Shown here in pieces: positions 32,146 to 42,835 of a stretch of DNA of 64,000 nucleotides; position 1 is the stretch's first letter; each line of letters starts with the position of its first letter. The stretch spans positions 144,006-208,005 of the forward strand of contig NZ_CAMLDL010000002.1 of NCBI RefSeq assembly GCF_946478955.1, given 5' to 3'. Both the position numbers and the translations under genes were made by a program. The notes beneath the pieces are model-generated. The model did not search any database. It was not told where the DNA came from and worked only from the letters and a program-made list of their open reading frames with translations. Source of the stretch: an uncultured Sphingomonas sp. (GTDB lineage Bacteria; Pseudomonadota; Alphaproteobacteria; Sphingomonadales; Sphingomonadaceae).

Positions 32146-33251
32146 GCTTTCGGTTTTGACCGCCTGCGGGGCGCCGCCGTCTTGGTTGCCGGTACCGAAG
32201 CAGTATCGGCAACGGCAACGTCGGACCCGGTGTCGGACTTCGTCATTTGCCACAAGGCCATGCACATGCCGGCGATCATCGGTCCAAGGACGATGCCTGC
32301 CGCGCCCATCAGGCTCAGTCCGCCGAGCGTGGTCACGAGCACCACGAAATCGGGGATTTTGGTCCCGCGTCCGACCAAGGTGGGGCGAAGCAGGTTGTCG
32401 ACCATTGAAATGACGAAAAAGCCTGCCGCCAGCATGATCAGGCCCTTCACCAGCGAGCCGGTCAGCACGAGATAGATGGCGACCGGAATCCAGATCAGCC
32501 CCGACCCGATTGCCGGGATCAATGCCGCGACGCTGGTGGCCGCGCCAAGCGCGATGGCCGGCTGAACCCCAAGCAGCCAATAGCAAATGGCGGCAATTGC
32601 ACCTTGCGCGACGGCAATAACAAAGACGCCGCCAACCGTTGCCTTGGTGATCGCGACAAAGCGTTCGGACAGCCGCGACGTCAGATGCGCGCTGAATGGG
32701 AGGTAGCTGATTGTGCGCTGATAGATCCCGCGACCGTCGTAGAAAAAGTAAAACAGCACATAGAGCATGATGCTGAGTTGGACGAACACTGACAGCGTCG
32801 ACTGGGCAGCAGAGGAGAATATCCCCACCAATCGCTGCGCCACCGAGCTGAATGTAATCAGCGATCCGTCCGATGTGCTGCTACGCAATTCTTCTGCGAG
32901 GCGCGGCGGCAGCAGGTTGAGGCCGTCGCGGGTAAGCTGAGAAAAGACAGCCTGGTAATGCGGCCATGCTTCAATAAGCGCATTGATCTGTCCTGGGAGG
33001 GCAAGCGCAAGAAGAATGGCGGGGATGACGAGCACCAGCGCAATCAACAAGACCATTAGCAGGGACAGCGCCGACCGCGGTAATTTCACATGCTTGACCA
33101 CCCAGTTCCATACCGGGTCAAGTAATACCGTGAGCACCACCGCCCAGAATAGCGCCATGGTGTAGGGCCACATGACCATCAGGAACAGAATGGTGAACAG
33201 CCCGACCAGGAACATGCCCGGTTTGTCATTCTTTGTGATGATCTGAGGCAT
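32142..33251 (-). CDS. AI-2E family transporter (TqsA/PerM-like)
   Basis: A 369-residue inner-membrane protein with about eight helices: hydrophobic pairs near residues 10-45 and 60-85, then four or more in 145-330. GSGLIWIPVAIYL and AAGIVLGPMIAG are typical of the family, which includes AI-2 exporters and Na+/H+ antiporters. The cargo cannot be told. The tail is Lys/Arg-rich. It lies 15 bases downstream of ruvA on the same strand. Confidence 0.88.
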   Translation of the reverse strand: MPQIITKNDKPGMFLVGLFTILFLMVMWPYTMALFWAVVLTVLLDPVWNWVVKHVKLPRSALSLLMVLLIALVLVIPAILLALALPGQINALIEAWPHYQAVFSQLTRDGLNLLPPRLAEELRSSTSDGSLITFSSVAQRLVGIFSSAAQSTLSVFVQLSIMLYVLFYFFYDGRGIYQRTISYLPFSAHLTSRLSERFVAITKATVGGVFVIAVAQGAIAAICYWLLGVQPAIALGAATSVAALIPAIGSGLIWIPVAIYLVLTGSLVKGLIMLAAGFFVISMVDNLLRPTLVGRGTKIPDFVVLVTTLGGLSLMGAAGIVLGPMIAGMCMALWQMTKSDTGSDVAVADTASVPATKTAAPRRRSKPKA

Positions 33252-33266
33252 CGCCCGGTCCCCCCG

Positions 33267-33863
33267 TTATTTAGCGGCCTTTTTGAGCGCCAATCGGACC
33301 AGCGCGTCAAGTGTCGCGTTGGGCCCAAGTTCATCACTTGCCGCGGCGACCGCAGCGCTCGCTTCGGCGGGCTTAAAGCCGAGGTTCGCAAGCGCCGATA
33401 GCGCGTCGGCCGCTGCGCCGCCGCGCGGTGCAGCGGCGCCCGCTGCACCGGCAAGCGCCGGGCTGCCCAATTTTCCAGCCAGCTCATTGACGATGCGCTG
33501 CGCAAGCTTGGGACCAACGCCATTGGCGCGGGCCACCATCGTCTTGTCGCCATGTGCGATTGCGGTCGCGAGTTCCGTTGGGTCGAGCACGGACAGAATT
33601 GCCAGCGCAACTCGTCCGCCAACGCCTTGTACGCTGGTCAATGCCCGGAAACTTTCGCGCTCACCCGCGGACCCGAATGCGAACAGCGTCCAGCCATCGT
33701 CGCGGACCTGCAATTCCGTCAACACCATGACGTTGCCGCCGACCGGGCCGAGCGCATCAAGCGTTCGAGACGATGCAAGGACCTGATAACCCACGCCTGC
33801 TACGTCAATGACGGCGTGGTCGGCGGTTGCTTCGGCGAGCAGTCCGGTCAGTCGGGCAATCAT
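33267..33863 (-). CDS. ruvA: Holliday junction branch migration protein RuvA
   Basis: Binds four-way junctions and loads RuvB; 198 residues. The OB-fold N-terminus is [12 protein letters not shown], then the helix-hairpin-helix stretches [16 protein letters not shown] and [15 protein letters not shown], and a RuvB-contacting C-terminal domain ([12 protein letters not shown]). ATG 33863 matches family length; the frame upstream to 34037 is not part of it. The GT22 gene on the opposite strand separates it from ruvC. Confidence 0.95.
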   Translation of the reverse strand: MIARLTGLLAEATADHAVIDVAGVGYQVLASSRTLDALGPVGGNVMVLTELQVRDDGWTLFAFGSAGERESFRALTSVQGVGGRVALAILSVLDPTELATAIAHGDKTMVARANGVGPKLAQRIVNELAGKLGSPALAGAAGAAAPRGGAAADALSALANLGFKPAEASAAVAAASDELGPNATLDALVRLALKKAAK

Positions 33864-33957
33864 GGGGTCATGGTGTAGAGGAAGCGCGCCGCCGTTCAAG
33901 CGGCGGACTTGCGCCGCCTTCGTTGAACAGCCATGAATCGGCTTTGGGGGAAGGAAT

Positions 33958-35427
33958 ATGGGTCGCGCCGTCGATGAACGACGCATTTTCTGGGGAATTC
34001 TGCTGGCGGCCGTCATTGTGCGGCTGTTCGCATTCAATCCCTGGTCTTCCCATCACCCCGACGAACTGATCCAATATCTGGAACAGGCGCACCGAATTGT
34101 CTTCGGCTATGGCGTCGTGCCCTGGGAGTTTCGCTATTTCATCCGCAGCTGGCTGATCCCACTGATGCTGGTGCCGCCGATGCAGATTGGCGAATGGATC
34201 GACCCCGGCGGGCAGCTTTACCTGGTATTGCCGCGTCTTATGGTGGCGGCGATCAACTTTGGCCCGGTAATTGCCGGTTGGTACATCGGGCGGCGCTTTT
34301 CGCTGCAGCATGCGATCATCGCCATGGTGGTCATGGCCTTTTGGGTCGAATGTGTGGCCTTTTCCGTTCAGACGCTTAGCGAAAGCATGGCGGTCTCTCT
34401 GTTCCTCATTGCAGCCGCAATCCTGAAGCCAGACGCGCGTTTCCGTAACATCATGATCGCGGGTGCCCTGATTGCAATTGCAGGGATCATGCGGTTCCAA
34501 TTTGGCCCGGCGATGGCGGCGTTTGGCATCATGGTCGCGCGCAAGGACTGGCGGATCTGGAAGGGGCTGCTCGCTGGCGGATTGCCCGTGCTGGTCGCGG
34601 GCGGTCTTCTCGACCTGGCGATGGGCCTTTGGCCCTATCAATGGGTCTATACCAATTATGCGATGAACATCGCCGGCGGGAAGATGCGGATGATTGCCGG
34701 ACCCGGTAATCCGCTGATGTATGCCGCGATGTGGGTGTGGAGCTGGCAGCTTGCGTTCTTGTTGGTGCCATTCCTCGCCATCGTTGGCTGGCGGCGATAT
34801 CCCGCCCTGATGGTTGCGGCGCTGGTCAATTTGGCCTTTCACCAACTCGTCGATCACAAGGAATATCGATACATATGGCTGACGGTCGAAATCATGCTGC
34901 TGCTGGCCGCACTGGGCTCGGTCGACCTGCTGAAATCGACCCTGCTTGGTCGAAAGCTAAAAGATCCTGGTGGCGCCGATGCGACCGTGGGACTGGCCGT
35001 GGCCTGGATCGCTGTATCGGCGGCGCTGGCGATCACGCCAGTCCACCGTGACGGTTTCCGCATTGAGAATGATCCGGCCCGGTTGGCGTCGAAAGCGTTG
35101 CATAGCCCTGCCGTGTGCGGAATCGCGGTTCCTCGCTACACCTATTGGCAGTTTGGCTATGCTTTGCTGCACGTCGACAAGCCGGTGTTCCTGATCAGCA
35201 GCGCCGGAACGCCGCGCACCAGCGCACCAGGCGCGTCGGCCGCCGGTTATAACAGCATGCTGATCTGGTCAGACGATGCGCCGCCGCCTGCACCTTGGCG
35301 AAAGCTGGGCTGCACCGGTACGGGCAAGGAGCGATCCTGCCTGATGATGCGGCCGGGCGGCTGCGAAATGACAAAGGCCGCGCACGACGAACTATATCAA
35401 CAGGTCCTGTATCGATTTGATATGTAG
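33958..35427 (+). CDS. GT22/Alg9-like mannosyltransferase, membrane
   Basis: A 489-residue multi-pass membrane protein. The N-terminal luminal-side acidic motif [10 protein letters not shown] and the HKEYRYIW motif (about residues 300-307) match the GT22 (Alg9/PIG-M-like) family, which uses lipid-linked sugars. About nine hydrophobic helices span residues 10-340; the last 150 residues are soluble. It probably adds sugar to a periplasmic glycan or lipid. It is on the plus strand between ruvA and ruvC, 6 bases from the ruvC stop. Confidence 0.82.
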   Translation: MGRAVDERRIFWGILLAAVIVRLFAFNPWSSHHPDELIQYLEQAHRIVFGYGVVPWEFRYFIRSWLIPLMLVPPMQIGEWIDPGGQLYLVLPRLMVAAINFGPVIAGWYIGRRFSLQHAIIAMVVMAFWVECVAFSVQTLSESMAVSLFLIAAAILKPDARFRNIMIAGALIAIAGIMRFQFGPAMAAFGIMVARKDWRIWKGLLAGGLPVLVAGGLLDLAMGLWPYQWVYTNYAMNIAGGKMRMIAGPGNPLMYAAMWVWSWQLAFLLVPFLAIVGWRRYPALMVAALVNLAFHQLVDHKEYRYIWLTVEIMLLLAALGSVDLLKSTLLGRKLKDPGGADATVGLAVAWIAVSAALAITPVHRDGFRIENDPARLASKALHSPAVCGIAVPRYTYWQFGYALLHVDKPVFLISSAGTPRTSAPGASAAGYNSMLIWSDDAPPPAPWRKLGCTGTGKERSCLMMRPGGCEMTKAAHDELYQQVLYRFDM

Positions 35428-35433
35428 CGTCGG

Positions 35434-35922
35434 TTAGCGGATCATGGTCCGCCGACTCGCGAGATGGTGTGCATGGGTGACGGCGACGGCCAGTGCGTCA
35501 GCGGCATCGGGTCCGGTTATGCTGACACCTGGCAGAAGCCGCTGGATCATGGCGTGGACCTGTGCCTTTTCGGCGCTACCGGTTCCAACCACGGCCTTTT
35601 TGACGAGGCGCGCGGCATATTCCCCAACGTCGAGCCCGGACCGGGCCGCCACCATCAGCACTACTCCGCGCGCCTGACCAAGTTTCAGGGTGGATTGGGG
35701 GTTTTTGTTGACGAACACTTCTTCGACGGCAGCGGCCGCCGGTTCATAATCTGCGAACACAGCTTCCAGCTGACTTGCAAGCTGCGTCAGTCGTTTGGGT
35801 AGCGGGTCGGCGGCTGCGGTCCTGATATGACCATTGGCTACATGGCTCAGCCGGTTGCCGTCGGCGCGGATCAGGCCCCAGCCGGTGGTGCCAAGGCCGG
35901 GATCAAGACCGAGGATCAGCAC
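35434..35922 (-). CDS. ruvC: Crossover junction endodeoxyribonuclease RuvC
   Basis: Resolves Holliday junctions. It has 162 residues with the catalytic acids in [24 protein letters not shown] and [16 protein letters not shown]. Its start overlaps the end of ung by seven bases, so the two are coupled. Confidence 0.96.
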   Translation of the reverse strand: MLILGLDPGLGTTGWGLIRADGNRLSHVANGHIRTAAADPLPKRLTQLASQLEAVFADYEPAAAAVEEVFVNKNPQSTLKLGQARGVVLMVAARSGLDVGEYAARLVKKAVVGTGSAEKAQVHAMIQRLLPGVSITGPDAADALAVAVTHAHHLASRRTMIR

Positions 35923-36617
35923 AACAACGCCCTCGGCTCCGACGGCAGTGCCCAGTCGATAGGCGCTCGCCCATGCTCCTCAAGAAAGCGGTTTGCCTTC
36001 GAGAAATGGCCTGATCCAAAGAAGCCGCCATGGGCCGACAGCGGCGAGGGATGCACCGATTTCAGCACATGATGGCGCGACCCGTCTACGAAGGATGCCT
36101 TGCGCTGCGCATAGCTGCCCCACAGCAGGAACACGACAGGATCGGCCTTATCGTTGACGAGGCGGATGACAGCATCGGTGAACTGTTCCCAGCCTTTTCC
36201 CTGATGCGACGCGGCCTCGCCGTGGCGCACAGTGAGGACGCTGTTGAGGAGGAGAACGCCCTGGTCAGCCCAGTGGACGAGATGACCGTGAGAGGGGCGG
36301 GCAATGCCGAGGTCGCTCTGCAATTCCTTGTAGATATTGACCAGCGACGGCGGCGGCCTGACGCCTTCCGGAACCGAAAAGCAGAGTCCCTCGGCCTGTC
36401 CCGGACCATGGTAGGGGTCTTGCCCAAGGATCACGACCCGAACCTTGTCGAGCGGCGTGAGATCGAGCGCGCGGAACCATTGGCTGCCGGCGGGATAGAT
36501 ACGCTTCCCCGCCCCCTTCTCCGCCGCGAGGAAGGTTTTGAGCGATTGCATATAGGGCGCCGCGAACTCGCCCTTGAGCGGTTCAAGCCAGCTGGGATGG
36601 AGGCGGACCTCGCTCAT
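35916..36617 (-). CDS. ung: Uracil-DNA glycosylase, family 1
   Basis: Removes uracil from DNA. 233 residues; water-activating loop [17 protein letters not shown] and the Leu-intercalation loop [10 protein letters not shown] are intact. Starts in the last base of the yebC stop (TAATG) and overlaps ruvC. Confidence 0.97.
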   Translation of the reverse strand: MSEVRLHPSWLEPLKGEFAAPYMQSLKTFLAAEKGAGKRIYPAGSQWFRALDLTPLDKVRVVILGQDPYHGPGQAEGLCFSVPEGVRPPPSLVNIYKELQSDLGIARPSHGHLVHWADQGVLLLNSVLTVRHGEAASHQGKGWEQFTDAVIRLVNDKADPVVFLLWGSYAQRKASFVDGSRHHVLKSVHPSPLSAHGGFFGSGHFSKANRFLEEHGRAPIDWALPSEPRALLC

Positions 36618-37360
36618 TACCCCAGCTTCGCCAGCTCCTCGTCGCTAATTTCGTAATTGCCCCAGACGGTCTGGACGTCGTCATCGTCTTCCAGCGTGTC
36701 GATCAACTTCATCAGGGTCGAGACATCGTCGCCGGTCACGTCGACCGGGATTTGCGGCTTCCACGCCAGCTTGACCGCTTCGGCCTCGCCCAGCGCGGCT
36801 TCAAGCGCTTTTGCCACTTCGTGAAGACTGTCGGTCGAGGTCCAGACCTGATGTCCGTCCTCGTCGCTCTCGACGTCTTCTGCACCCGCCTCGATGGCCG
36901 CTTCCAACACTTTGTCGGCATCACCGACGCTACCCGGATATTCGATCAGGCCGAGCCGGTCGAAGCCGTGGGCGACCGACCCCGATGCACCGAGATTACC
37001 GCCGTTCTTAGAGAAAGCCGTGCGGATATTGGTCGCGGTGCGGTTGCGGTTGTCGGTCAGTGCCTCGACGATGATGGCGACGCCGTTGGGGCCGTAACCT
37101 TCGTATCGGATCTCTTCATAATTTTCGGTGTCCGCTGCCGACGCCTTGTCGATCGCCCGCTGGATATTATCCTTCGGCATCGACTGCGCCTTGGCGGCGT
37201 TGACCGCGGCGCGGAGGCGGGCGTTCATGTCCGGGTCCGGCAGGCCCATCTTCGCCGCCACGGTAATTTCGCGGCTGAGTTTTGAGAACATGCCCGAGCG
37301 CTTTTTGTCCTGCGCGCCCTTGCGGTGCATGATGTTCTTGAACTTGGAATGGCCTGCCAC
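36617..37360 (-). CDS. YebC/PmpR-family regulator (TACO1-like)
   Basis: A 247-residue protein beginning with GTG, then [20 protein letters not shown], the family signature. It has been described as a transcription regulator and, more recently, as a factor that helps ribosomes through proline stretches; which applies here is not shown. It heads the yebC-ung-ruvC stretch. Confidence 0.95.
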   Translation of the reverse strand: MAGHSKFKNIMHRKGAQDKKRSGMFSKLSREITVAAKMGLPDPDMNARLRAAVNAAKAQSMPKDNIQRAIDKASAADTENYEEIRYEGYGPNGVAIIVEALTDNRNRTATNIRTAFSKNGGNLGASGSVAHGFDRLGLIEYPGSVGDADKVLEAAIEAGAEDVESDEDGHQVWTSTDSLHEVAKALEAALGEAEAVKLAWKPQIPVDVTGDDVSTLMKLIDTLEDDDDVQTVWGNYEISDEELAKLG

Positions 37361-37432
37361 GGAAAACCCCGAAATATGTGATGGTTGGCGAGGCTCTTAG
37401 TCGGGCTTTGCCCGTACCTCAACCGGGCTTCG

Positions 37433-37753
37433 TTAGCTAAGGCGGACAGCCGTCCCACTAACCGCGACCATCAGCATCGACCCGTTCTGGCCGATCACCT
37501 CATAGTCTACGTCAATTCCCACGACCGCGCTGGCGCCAAGCTTCGCGGCGTCGGCGCTCATCTCTGCGATTGCCTGCTTGCGCGCATCGTCGAGCGCGTT
37601 TTCATAGGCGCCGGACCGGCCACCCACGATGTCGCGGATGCCGGCAAACATATCGCGAAAAATGTTGGCGCCGACGATGACCTCGCCATGGACGATGCCC
37701 AAATAGGCGTCGATGGCACGACCCTCAATTGACGGGGTGGTTGTCAGAATCAT
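37433..37753 (-). CDS. YbjQ/UPF0145 family protein
   Basis: A 106-residue protein with the YbjQ pattern [27 protein letters not shown] and [14 protein letters not shown]. It probably forms a pentameric ring as other family members do. Sometimes called heavy-metal-binding, but its function is not known. Good GAGGAGG ribosome site. Next to gapR, possibly the same transcript. Confidence 0.9.
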   Translation of the reverse strand: MILTTTPSIEGRAIDAYLGIVHGEVIVGANIFRDMFAGIRDIVGGRSGAYENALDDARKQAIAEMSADAAKLGASAVVGIDVDYEVIGQNGSMLMVAVSGTAVRLS

Positions 37754-37777
37754 CGTTGGTCCTCCTCTTTGGGCGGA

Positions 37778-38020
37778 TTAGTCCAGCCCCAGTGCGTTGC
37801 GATAGGTTTCAAGAAGCGCGTCGGCTTCCTGACGGGCATGACTTTCCATGCGGCGCAGGCGGACAATAGAGCGCATCGTCTTGGTGTCATATCCGTTGGC
37901 CTTGGCTTCGGCGTAGACGTCCTTGATGTCGTCAGCGATGCCCTTCTTCTCTTCTTCCAGGCGCTCGATGCGTTCGATGAAAAGGCGCAGCTGATCAGCC
38001 GCGACGTTACCCTCGCTCAT
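37778..38020 (-). CDS. gapR: Nucleoid-associated protein GapR (DUF2312)
   Basis: An 80-residue coiled-coil protein that in Caulobacter encircles overtwisted DNA and helps topoisomerases. The family core is [30 protein letters not shown] and the C-terminal [23 protein letters not shown] 38020 follows AGGAAA; the frame upstream to 38116 is not part of it. It is divergent from pyk. Confidence 0.93.
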   Translation of the reverse strand: MSEGNVAADQLRLFIERIERLEEEKKGIADDIKDVYAEAKANGYDTKTMRSIVRLRRMESHARQEADALLETYRNALGLD

Positions 38021-38174
38021 GGTGTTTCCTTTAAAGCTGTCACGAATCCGTGAATTAATGTCGGTACAGGCCCTAAGGGTTGGCGGCGCCATGCTCAAGG
38101 GACGATGAATACGCATTCGTCGCTGTTCAACCTCTGCCCAGCCGCGCTATGGCATGAGGGCATCAATTGATAAT

Positions 38175-38180
38175 GAGGAA
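38175..38180 (+). promoter_or_regulatory. pyk: Ribosome binding site deciding the pyk start
   Basis: GAGGAA stands nine bases before GTG 38190, whereas it directly abuts ATG 38181. The spacing favours the GTG start. Confidence 0.55.
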
Positions 38181-38189
38181 ATGTTACCT

Positions 38190-39647
38190 GTGACCCTGCT
38201 CCGCCCCCGCACCCGCAAGGTGAAGATATTGGCGACCCTTGGTCCGGCGTCCTCAAGTCCAGAAATGATCCGCAAGCTGATGGAGGCTGGGGCCGACGCT
38301 TTCCGCATCAACATGAGCCATGGCGATCAGGCCGATAAGGCGAAGCTGGTGGAGGCGATCCGCGGGTTGGAAAAGCAACTGCACCGCCCGACGACGATCC
38401 TGTTCGACCTTCAGGGGCCGAAGCTTCGAGTCGGAAAGTTCAAGGGCGGATCGGCTATGCTGGAAAATGGCGCGGCCTTCATTCTCGACCGATCGACAGA
38501 TGCGGGCGACGAGACACGCGTTGAGCTACCCCATCCCGAGCTGTTTGAAGCGGTGAAGACCGGGTCTCGCTTGCTGGTCGATGACGGCAAGATCCGCCTT
38601 AAGGTCACGGATGCAGATGGCGAAACCATCACCACCATCGTCGAGGTGGGCGGAAAGATCAGCAATAATAAGGGCGTCAATGTGCCCGATATTGTCGTGC
38701 CGATTCCGGCCCTGACCGCCAAGGACAAGAGCGATCTTGCCTTCGCGTTGGAACAGGGCGCGGATTATATTGCGATGAGCTTTGTTCAGCGTCCGGAAGA
38801 CGTCGTCGAAGGAAAGGCCCTGATCGGCGACAAGGCCGCGTTGATGGCCAAAATCGAAAAGCCGCAGGCGCTCGATTGCTTGGGCGACATCATCACTCTC
38901 GCCGATGCCGTAATGGTGGCGCGCGGCGATTTGGGCGTTGAATTGCCCCCCGAAGGTGTGCCGCCTGCACAGAACCGGATCGTTGCGGCTGCACGGCAGG
39001 CGGGCAAGCCGGTCGTGGTTGCCACGCAAATGCTGGAATCGATGATCGTCTCCCCAACCCCGACGCGGGCCGAAGTCAGCGATGTTGCCAACGCGATCTA
39101 TGAAGGCGCCGACGCCATCATGCTGTCGGCCGAAAGCGCGGCCGGTCAATATCCGGTCGAAGCAGTGCGGATGATGGACAAGATCGGCACGTCGGTGGAG
39201 GCCGATCCGATCTATTCCCGCCGTATCCATTTCACCGAAACCCCGGCTGAAGAAACAATCGCCGACGCCCTATCGGAAAGTGCGGCGCAGATTGTGCGGA
39301 TCATCAACGCGGCGGCGATGGCCTGCTACACCTCTACAGGATCGACGGCCCGGCGCATCGCGCGGGAGCGACCGCCAGTACCTATCTTGGTGATGACGGC
39401 GAGCATGAAGGTTGCGCGGCGGCTTGGGCTGCAGTGGGGCTGCCACGCCGTTCATACCCGTGACGTCTCGAGCTTTGAAGAAATGGTCGGCAAGGCCAAG
39501 CGCATGGCGCTTCGGCACCGCATCGCGACGGCTGGTGAGACCATGGTGATCATGGCCGGCGTGCCGTTCAAGACCTCGGGCTCGACCAACGTCATCCATG
39601 TGGTGAAGGTCGCCGGGGATGAACTCGAGTCCTACCTCAACGAATAG
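38190..39647 (+). CDS. pyk: Pyruvate kinase
   Basis: Makes pyruvate and ATP from phosphoenolpyruvate and ADP, the last step of glycolysis. About 485 residues. Motifs: RKVKILATLGPASS, FRINMSHG, the catalytic-lysine stretch MAKIEKPQAL, MVARGDLGVE and ATQMLESMI, plus a C-terminal regulatory domain. I chose GTG 38190 because of ribosome-site spacing; ATG 38181 and 38154 are in frame. Confidence 0.95.
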   Translation: MTLLRPRTRKVKILATLGPASSSPEMIRKLMEAGADAFRINMSHGDQADKAKLVEAIRGLEKQLHRPTTILFDLQGPKLRVGKFKGGSAMLENGAAFILDRSTDAGDETRVELPHPELFEAVKTGSRLLVDDGKIRLKVTDADGETITTIVEVGGKISNNKGVNVPDIVVPIPALTAKDKSDLAFALEQGADYIAMSFVQRPEDVVEGKALIGDKAALMAKIEKPQALDCLGDIITLADAVMVARGDLGVELPPEGVPPAQNRIVAAARQAGKPVVVATQMLESMIVSPTPTRAEVSDVANAIYEGADAIMLSAESAAGQYPVEAVRMMDKIGTSVEADPIYSRRIHFTETPAEETIADALSESAAQIVRIINAAAMACYTSTGSTARRIARERPPVPILVMTASMKVARRLGLQWGCHAVHTRDVSSFEEMVGKAKRMALRHRIATAGETMVIMAGVPFKTSGSTNVIHVVKVAGDELESYLNE

Positions 39648-39719
39648 GCGCTTCATCTCCCGCTAATACGGCGGCCTCCATGATTCGTCCCGCTTCGTTG
39701 AAGTGGGTGGAGGTCTGTA

Positions 39720-40832
39720 ATGCGTTGGGTGGCCGGAATATTCTTGCCCGTCTTGTTGGCGGCTTGTGCGATGCCGGACATGGGGCCAGCAAAATTCGTG
39801 TCGCCGGCCAAAGTTCCCCCGCCCCCGCCACCGACCACGCCGGTTCATCCGCAGCTGCCGACCGGCATGGCGATCATCGGGACGAGCACCTTTGGCACCA
39901 TCCTCGCCGCCCCACCCAGCCCGGTGGATGACGTGACATCAAGCCGGCCGACCTATCGCAACGAATATGAATGGTATGCGCAGGAAAATGGCATTTCGGT
40001 CGAGGAAGCGCGCAGGCGGACGGCCGAGCAACAGCAGGTAATGCCGATCTTCGAGCGGCTGCAAGCGCGGCTTTCAAAGGACGAACCTACCAACTATGTC
40101 GGCGCGCGAATGGTTCACAAGCCGGACTGGGGCTATCTGCTCTATTTCAAACACGACCCCGAAACGACGCTCCGCAACTACAGCGTCCACCCCCGGTTCA
40201 AGGCGGTCCAGGGCGGGATGACGCAGGCAGAGCTTGAGGCGATTGTCCAGCCCTGGTCTGAGCGATTCACGGAAGCGGGTATCCTCAACGGTTATGCGAT
40301 CAACACCCTAGAAGGCCGGATGGAAATGATGACCGGGCTGACTCGGGCGGAATATGAGGCGCTGGCAGCGGCGCGTGGTTGGGGGCCGCTTCCGGAACAG
40401 GTGTTCATGGCTTTCGCACCGGGGTTGGATGTGCCGCGGGTTGATCCGCGCGTGACGGGTTTTTTGCGCGGTTTCGCCTCGGAAAACCGTGCGACCACGC
40501 TCCAGTTGGCAGCGGGCTACAGCGGGCAAGCCATTCTTGACGATGGGTGCCTCAGGCTGAAGCAGAAGGATGGGTCGAAGGGGCCGCTACTGGTCTTTCA
40601 CAAAGAAACGGGGATCGGTCTCGACGCGCAAGGTTATGTGGCGATCATCGACCGTCAGACCGGTAAGGCGATGGGCCGGATCGGCGAAATGTGGAGCTGG
40701 GCCGGTCCCAACGATGCGACCCACTTCGACGGACTGGCGGAGCTGAAAGCCGCGTGCGGAGATGGTCCGATCATCAACGTCGGTAATCCCGAAAGCCTCG
40801 CCCGTTTCAAGGCGCGCTACCCCGGCACCTGA
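39720..40832 (+). CDS. Putative lipoprotein, unknown function
   Basis: A 370-residue exported protein with a lipobox (FLPVLLAACA, Cys near residue 16) and a Pro-rich linker (VPPPPPPTTP). The rest has no recognised domain; WGYLLYFKHDPETTLRNY and LNGYAINTLEGRMEMM suggest a conserved but uncharacterised fold. GGAGG lies six bases upstream. It is between pyk and pccB on the same strand, without an obvious link. Confidence 0.7.
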   Translation: MRWVAGIFLPVLLAACAMPDMGPAKFVSPAKVPPPPPPTTPVHPQLPTGMAIIGTSTFGTILAAPPSPVDDVTSSRPTYRNEYEWYAQENGISVEEARRRTAEQQQVMPIFERLQARLSKDEPTNYVGARMVHKPDWGYLLYFKHDPETTLRNYSVHPRFKAVQGGMTQAELEAIVQPWSERFTEAGILNGYAINTLEGRMEMMTGLTRAEYEALAAARGWGPLPEQVFMAFAPGLDVPRVDPRVTGFLRGFASENRATTLQLAAGYSGQAILDDGCLRLKQKDGSKGPLLVFHKETGIGLDAQGYVAIIDRQTGKAMGRIGEMWSWAGPNDATHFDGLAELKAACGDGPIINVGNPESLARFKARYPGT

Positions 40833-40883
40833 TTGACCTTCACGCCGCCAAGTGCCACCGCCATTCGCCAACAGGAGAGGTGA

Positions 40884-42416
40884 ATGGCGACGAAGATCGA
40901 ACAGCTGGAAGCGCGGCGTGAGGCGGCCCGGATGGGCGGCGGGCAGAAGCGCATCGATGCCCAGCATGCCAAGGGACGGTTGACGGCGCGCGAGCGGCTG
41001 TCCGTTCTGCTCGACCCCGGCTCGTTCGAGGAAGTCGACACCTACGTCGAACATAATAGCGTCGATTTCGGGATGCAGGATACGGTCATCCCCGGCGATG
41101 GCGTGGTCACCGGCAGCGGCACGATCAATGGCCGTCTGGTTTATGTCTTCGCGCAGGATTTCACGGTGTTCGGTGGGTCGCTGTCGGAGCGGCACGCGCA
41201 GAAGATCTGCAAGATTATGGACGCGGCGATGAAGGTCGGTGCGCCGGTCATCGGCCTCAATGACTCGGGCGGCGCGCGGATTCAGGAAGGCGTCGCCTCG
41301 CTCGGTGGTTATGCCGAGGTGTTTCAGCGCAACGTGCTCGCGTCGGGCGTGGTGCCGCAGCTGTCGCTGATCATGGGGCCGTGCGCTGGCGGGGCGGTTT
41401 ATTCGCCGGCGATGACCGACTTCATCTTCATGGTGAAGGACAGCTCCTACATGTTCGTCACCGGGCCGGAAGTAGTGAAGACGGTCACCAACGAGGTTGT
41501 GACGCAAGAGGAACTGGGTGGCGCGGTGACGCACACAACCAAGTCTGGCGTGGCCGATGTGGCGTTTGAAAATGACATCGACGCGCTGCTGGCGGCGCGG
41601 GACTTCTTCGATTTCCTGCCGCTGTCAAACCGCCATGATTTGCCAACGCGGCCGACCGAGGACCCTTGGGACCGGCTGGAGGATAGCCTCGACAGCCTGA
41701 TCCCGCCGAACGCGAACCAGCCCTATGACATGCATGAGCTGATCCGGAAGGTCGTCGACGAGGGCGACTTTTTCGAGATTCAGCCGAACCATGCCGGCAA
41801 CATCATCGTCGGCTTCGCGCGGATCGAGGGGCGGACGGTGGGCATCGTCGCCAATCAGCCGATGGTGCTGGCCGGCTGCCTCGACATCAACAGCTCGAAA
41901 AAGGGCGGGCGCTTCGTCCGTTTCTGCGACGCGTTCGACATTCCAATCGTGACCTTCGTCGACGTGCCGGGCTTCCTGCCGGGCGTGGGGCAAGAGCATA
42001 ACGGCATCATTAAGCATGGCGCAAAATTGCTGTTCGCTTATGCCGAAGCGACGGTGCCGAAGATCACGGTGATCACGCGCAAGGCTTATGGCGGGGCCTA
42101 CGACGTCATGGCGTCAAAGCATTTACGCGGCGATTTGAACTACGCCTGGCCGACCGCGGAGATCGCGGTGATGGGCGCGAAGGGCGCGGTGGAAATCATC
42201 TTCCGCAGCGAAAAGGACGACCCGGAGAAGATCGCAGAACGGACGCGAGAGTATGAGGAAAGGTTTGCGAACCCCTTCGTGGCGGCAAGCAAGGGCTTCA
42301 TCGACGAGGTGATTTATCCGCATTCCACGCGGCGACGTGTGGCGCTGGGGCTTCGTAAGCTGCGCGATAAGCAGCTGGAGAATCCGTGGAAGAAGCACGA
42401 CAATATTCCGCTGTGA
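40884..42416 (+). CDS. pccB: Propionyl-CoA carboxylase beta chain
   Basis: The carboxyltransferase subunit; with PccA it turns propionyl-CoA into (S)-methylmalonyl-CoA. 510 residues. Acyl-CoA carboxylase motifs include [43 protein letters not shown] and [11 protein letters not shown] strong AGGAGAGG site precedes ATG. It starts the propionate module that continues with mce, mcm and pccA, spread over 10 kb. Confidence 0.95.
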   Translation: MATKIEQLEARREAARMGGGQKRIDAQHAKGRLTARERLSVLLDPGSFEEVDTYVEHNSVDFGMQDTVIPGDGVVTGSGTINGRLVYVFAQDFTVFGGSLSERHAQKICKIMDAAMKVGAPVIGLNDSGGARIQEGVASLGGYAEVFQRNVLASGVVPQLSLIMGPCAGGAVYSPAMTDFIFMVKDSSYMFVTGPEVVKTVTNEVVTQEELGGAVTHTTKSGVADVAFENDIDALLAARDFFDFLPLSNRHDLPTRPTEDPWDRLEDSLDSLIPPNANQPYDMHELIRKVVDEGDFFEIQPNHAGNIIVGFARIEGRTVGIVANQPMVLAGCLDINSSKKGGRFVRFCDAFDIPIVTFVDVPGFLPGVGQEHNGIIKHGAKLLFAYAEATVPKITVITRKAYGGAYDVMASKHLRGDLNYAWPTAEIAVMGAKGAVEIIFRSEKDDPEKIAERTREYEERFANPFVAASKGFIDEVIYPHSTRRRVALGLRKLRDKQLENPWKKHDNIPL

Positions 42417-42673
42417 GCTCGTTTCTCACATTAATTATCGCGTCTTCTGTCGTAATTTTCGCGATCGGGCTGCGGTGTAAGATGATTGCGGATCGAGCGG
42501 AGCGGGAAGGGGTCCTTCGATTTTGGGCTCGGGGTTTATGGAAAGAACAGACAGTAATCAGATCTGAAGACCCTAAGAGGTTTGCTGCTGACGTTCGCTC
42601 CTTGAGGCTCGCGCCTTGGATTATGGCAGTGGTCGCATCATTCGCATTTCTCATGATTGGACTGACCGCATGA
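42386..42673 (+). CDS. Hypothetical small membrane protein
   Basis: About 95 residues with two hydrophobic helices ([18 protein letters not shown] and [17 protein letters not shown]) and a basic middle. GTG 42386 has GGAG five bases upstream and overlaps pccB by 31 bases; GTG 42413 (GTGA overlap) is also possible. The base composition is visibly less GC-rich than pccB. Its stop overlaps the ATG of a relic of the mce 5' end. Confidence 0.55.
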   Translation: MEEARQYSAVSSFLTLIIASSVVIFAIGLRCKMIADRAEREGVLRFWARGLWKEQTVIRSEDPKRFAADVRSLRLAPWIMAVVASFAFLMIGLTA

Positions 42674-42699
42674 AACTCGGACGGAGGAATCAAGTCGGC
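42670..42699 (+). pseudogene. mce: Relic of mce 5' end (copy A)
   Basis: Starting with ATG in an ATGA overlap with the previous stop, the sequence reads [10 protein letters not shown], then soon stops. The first 14 bases are identical to copy B at 43200 and differ by one base from the intact mce at 44075. It sits exactly where an operonic mce would be expected after the upstream gene, so it probably marks the original position of the gene. Confidence 0.65.
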
Positions 42700-42715
42700 C
42701 CGACCATTTCTAAAT

Positions 42716-42745
42716 CACCGTCATGCTGAACTCGTTTCAGCATCC
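42716..42745 (-). repeat. REP-like palindrome, family 1, copy 1 (inverted)
   Basis: Contains the stem GCTGAA/TTCAGC around a 5-base loop, followed on the minus strand by ATGACGGTGA. Compared with copies 2 and 3 (CCTGAA/TTCAGG) the first stem pair has changed on both sides, which keeps the hairpin. It forms an inverted pair with copy 2. Confidence 0.8.
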
Positions 42746-42777
42746 ATTGTAGGGACCCGCCCCGCCCTTCCCGAAGT

Positions 42778-42805
42778 GGATCCTGAAACAAGTTCAGGTT
42801 GACGG
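42778..42805 (+). repeat. REP-like palindrome, family 1, copy 2
   Basis: GGAT, then the stem CCTGAA/TTCAGG around ACAAG, then GTTGACGG. It is the mate of the inverted copy 1 and about 30 bases before the end of the GIY-YIG gene. Confidence 0.8.
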
Positions 42806-42835
42806 ATGTCCGGGGGGGCATTTGGCAGAGTGAAC

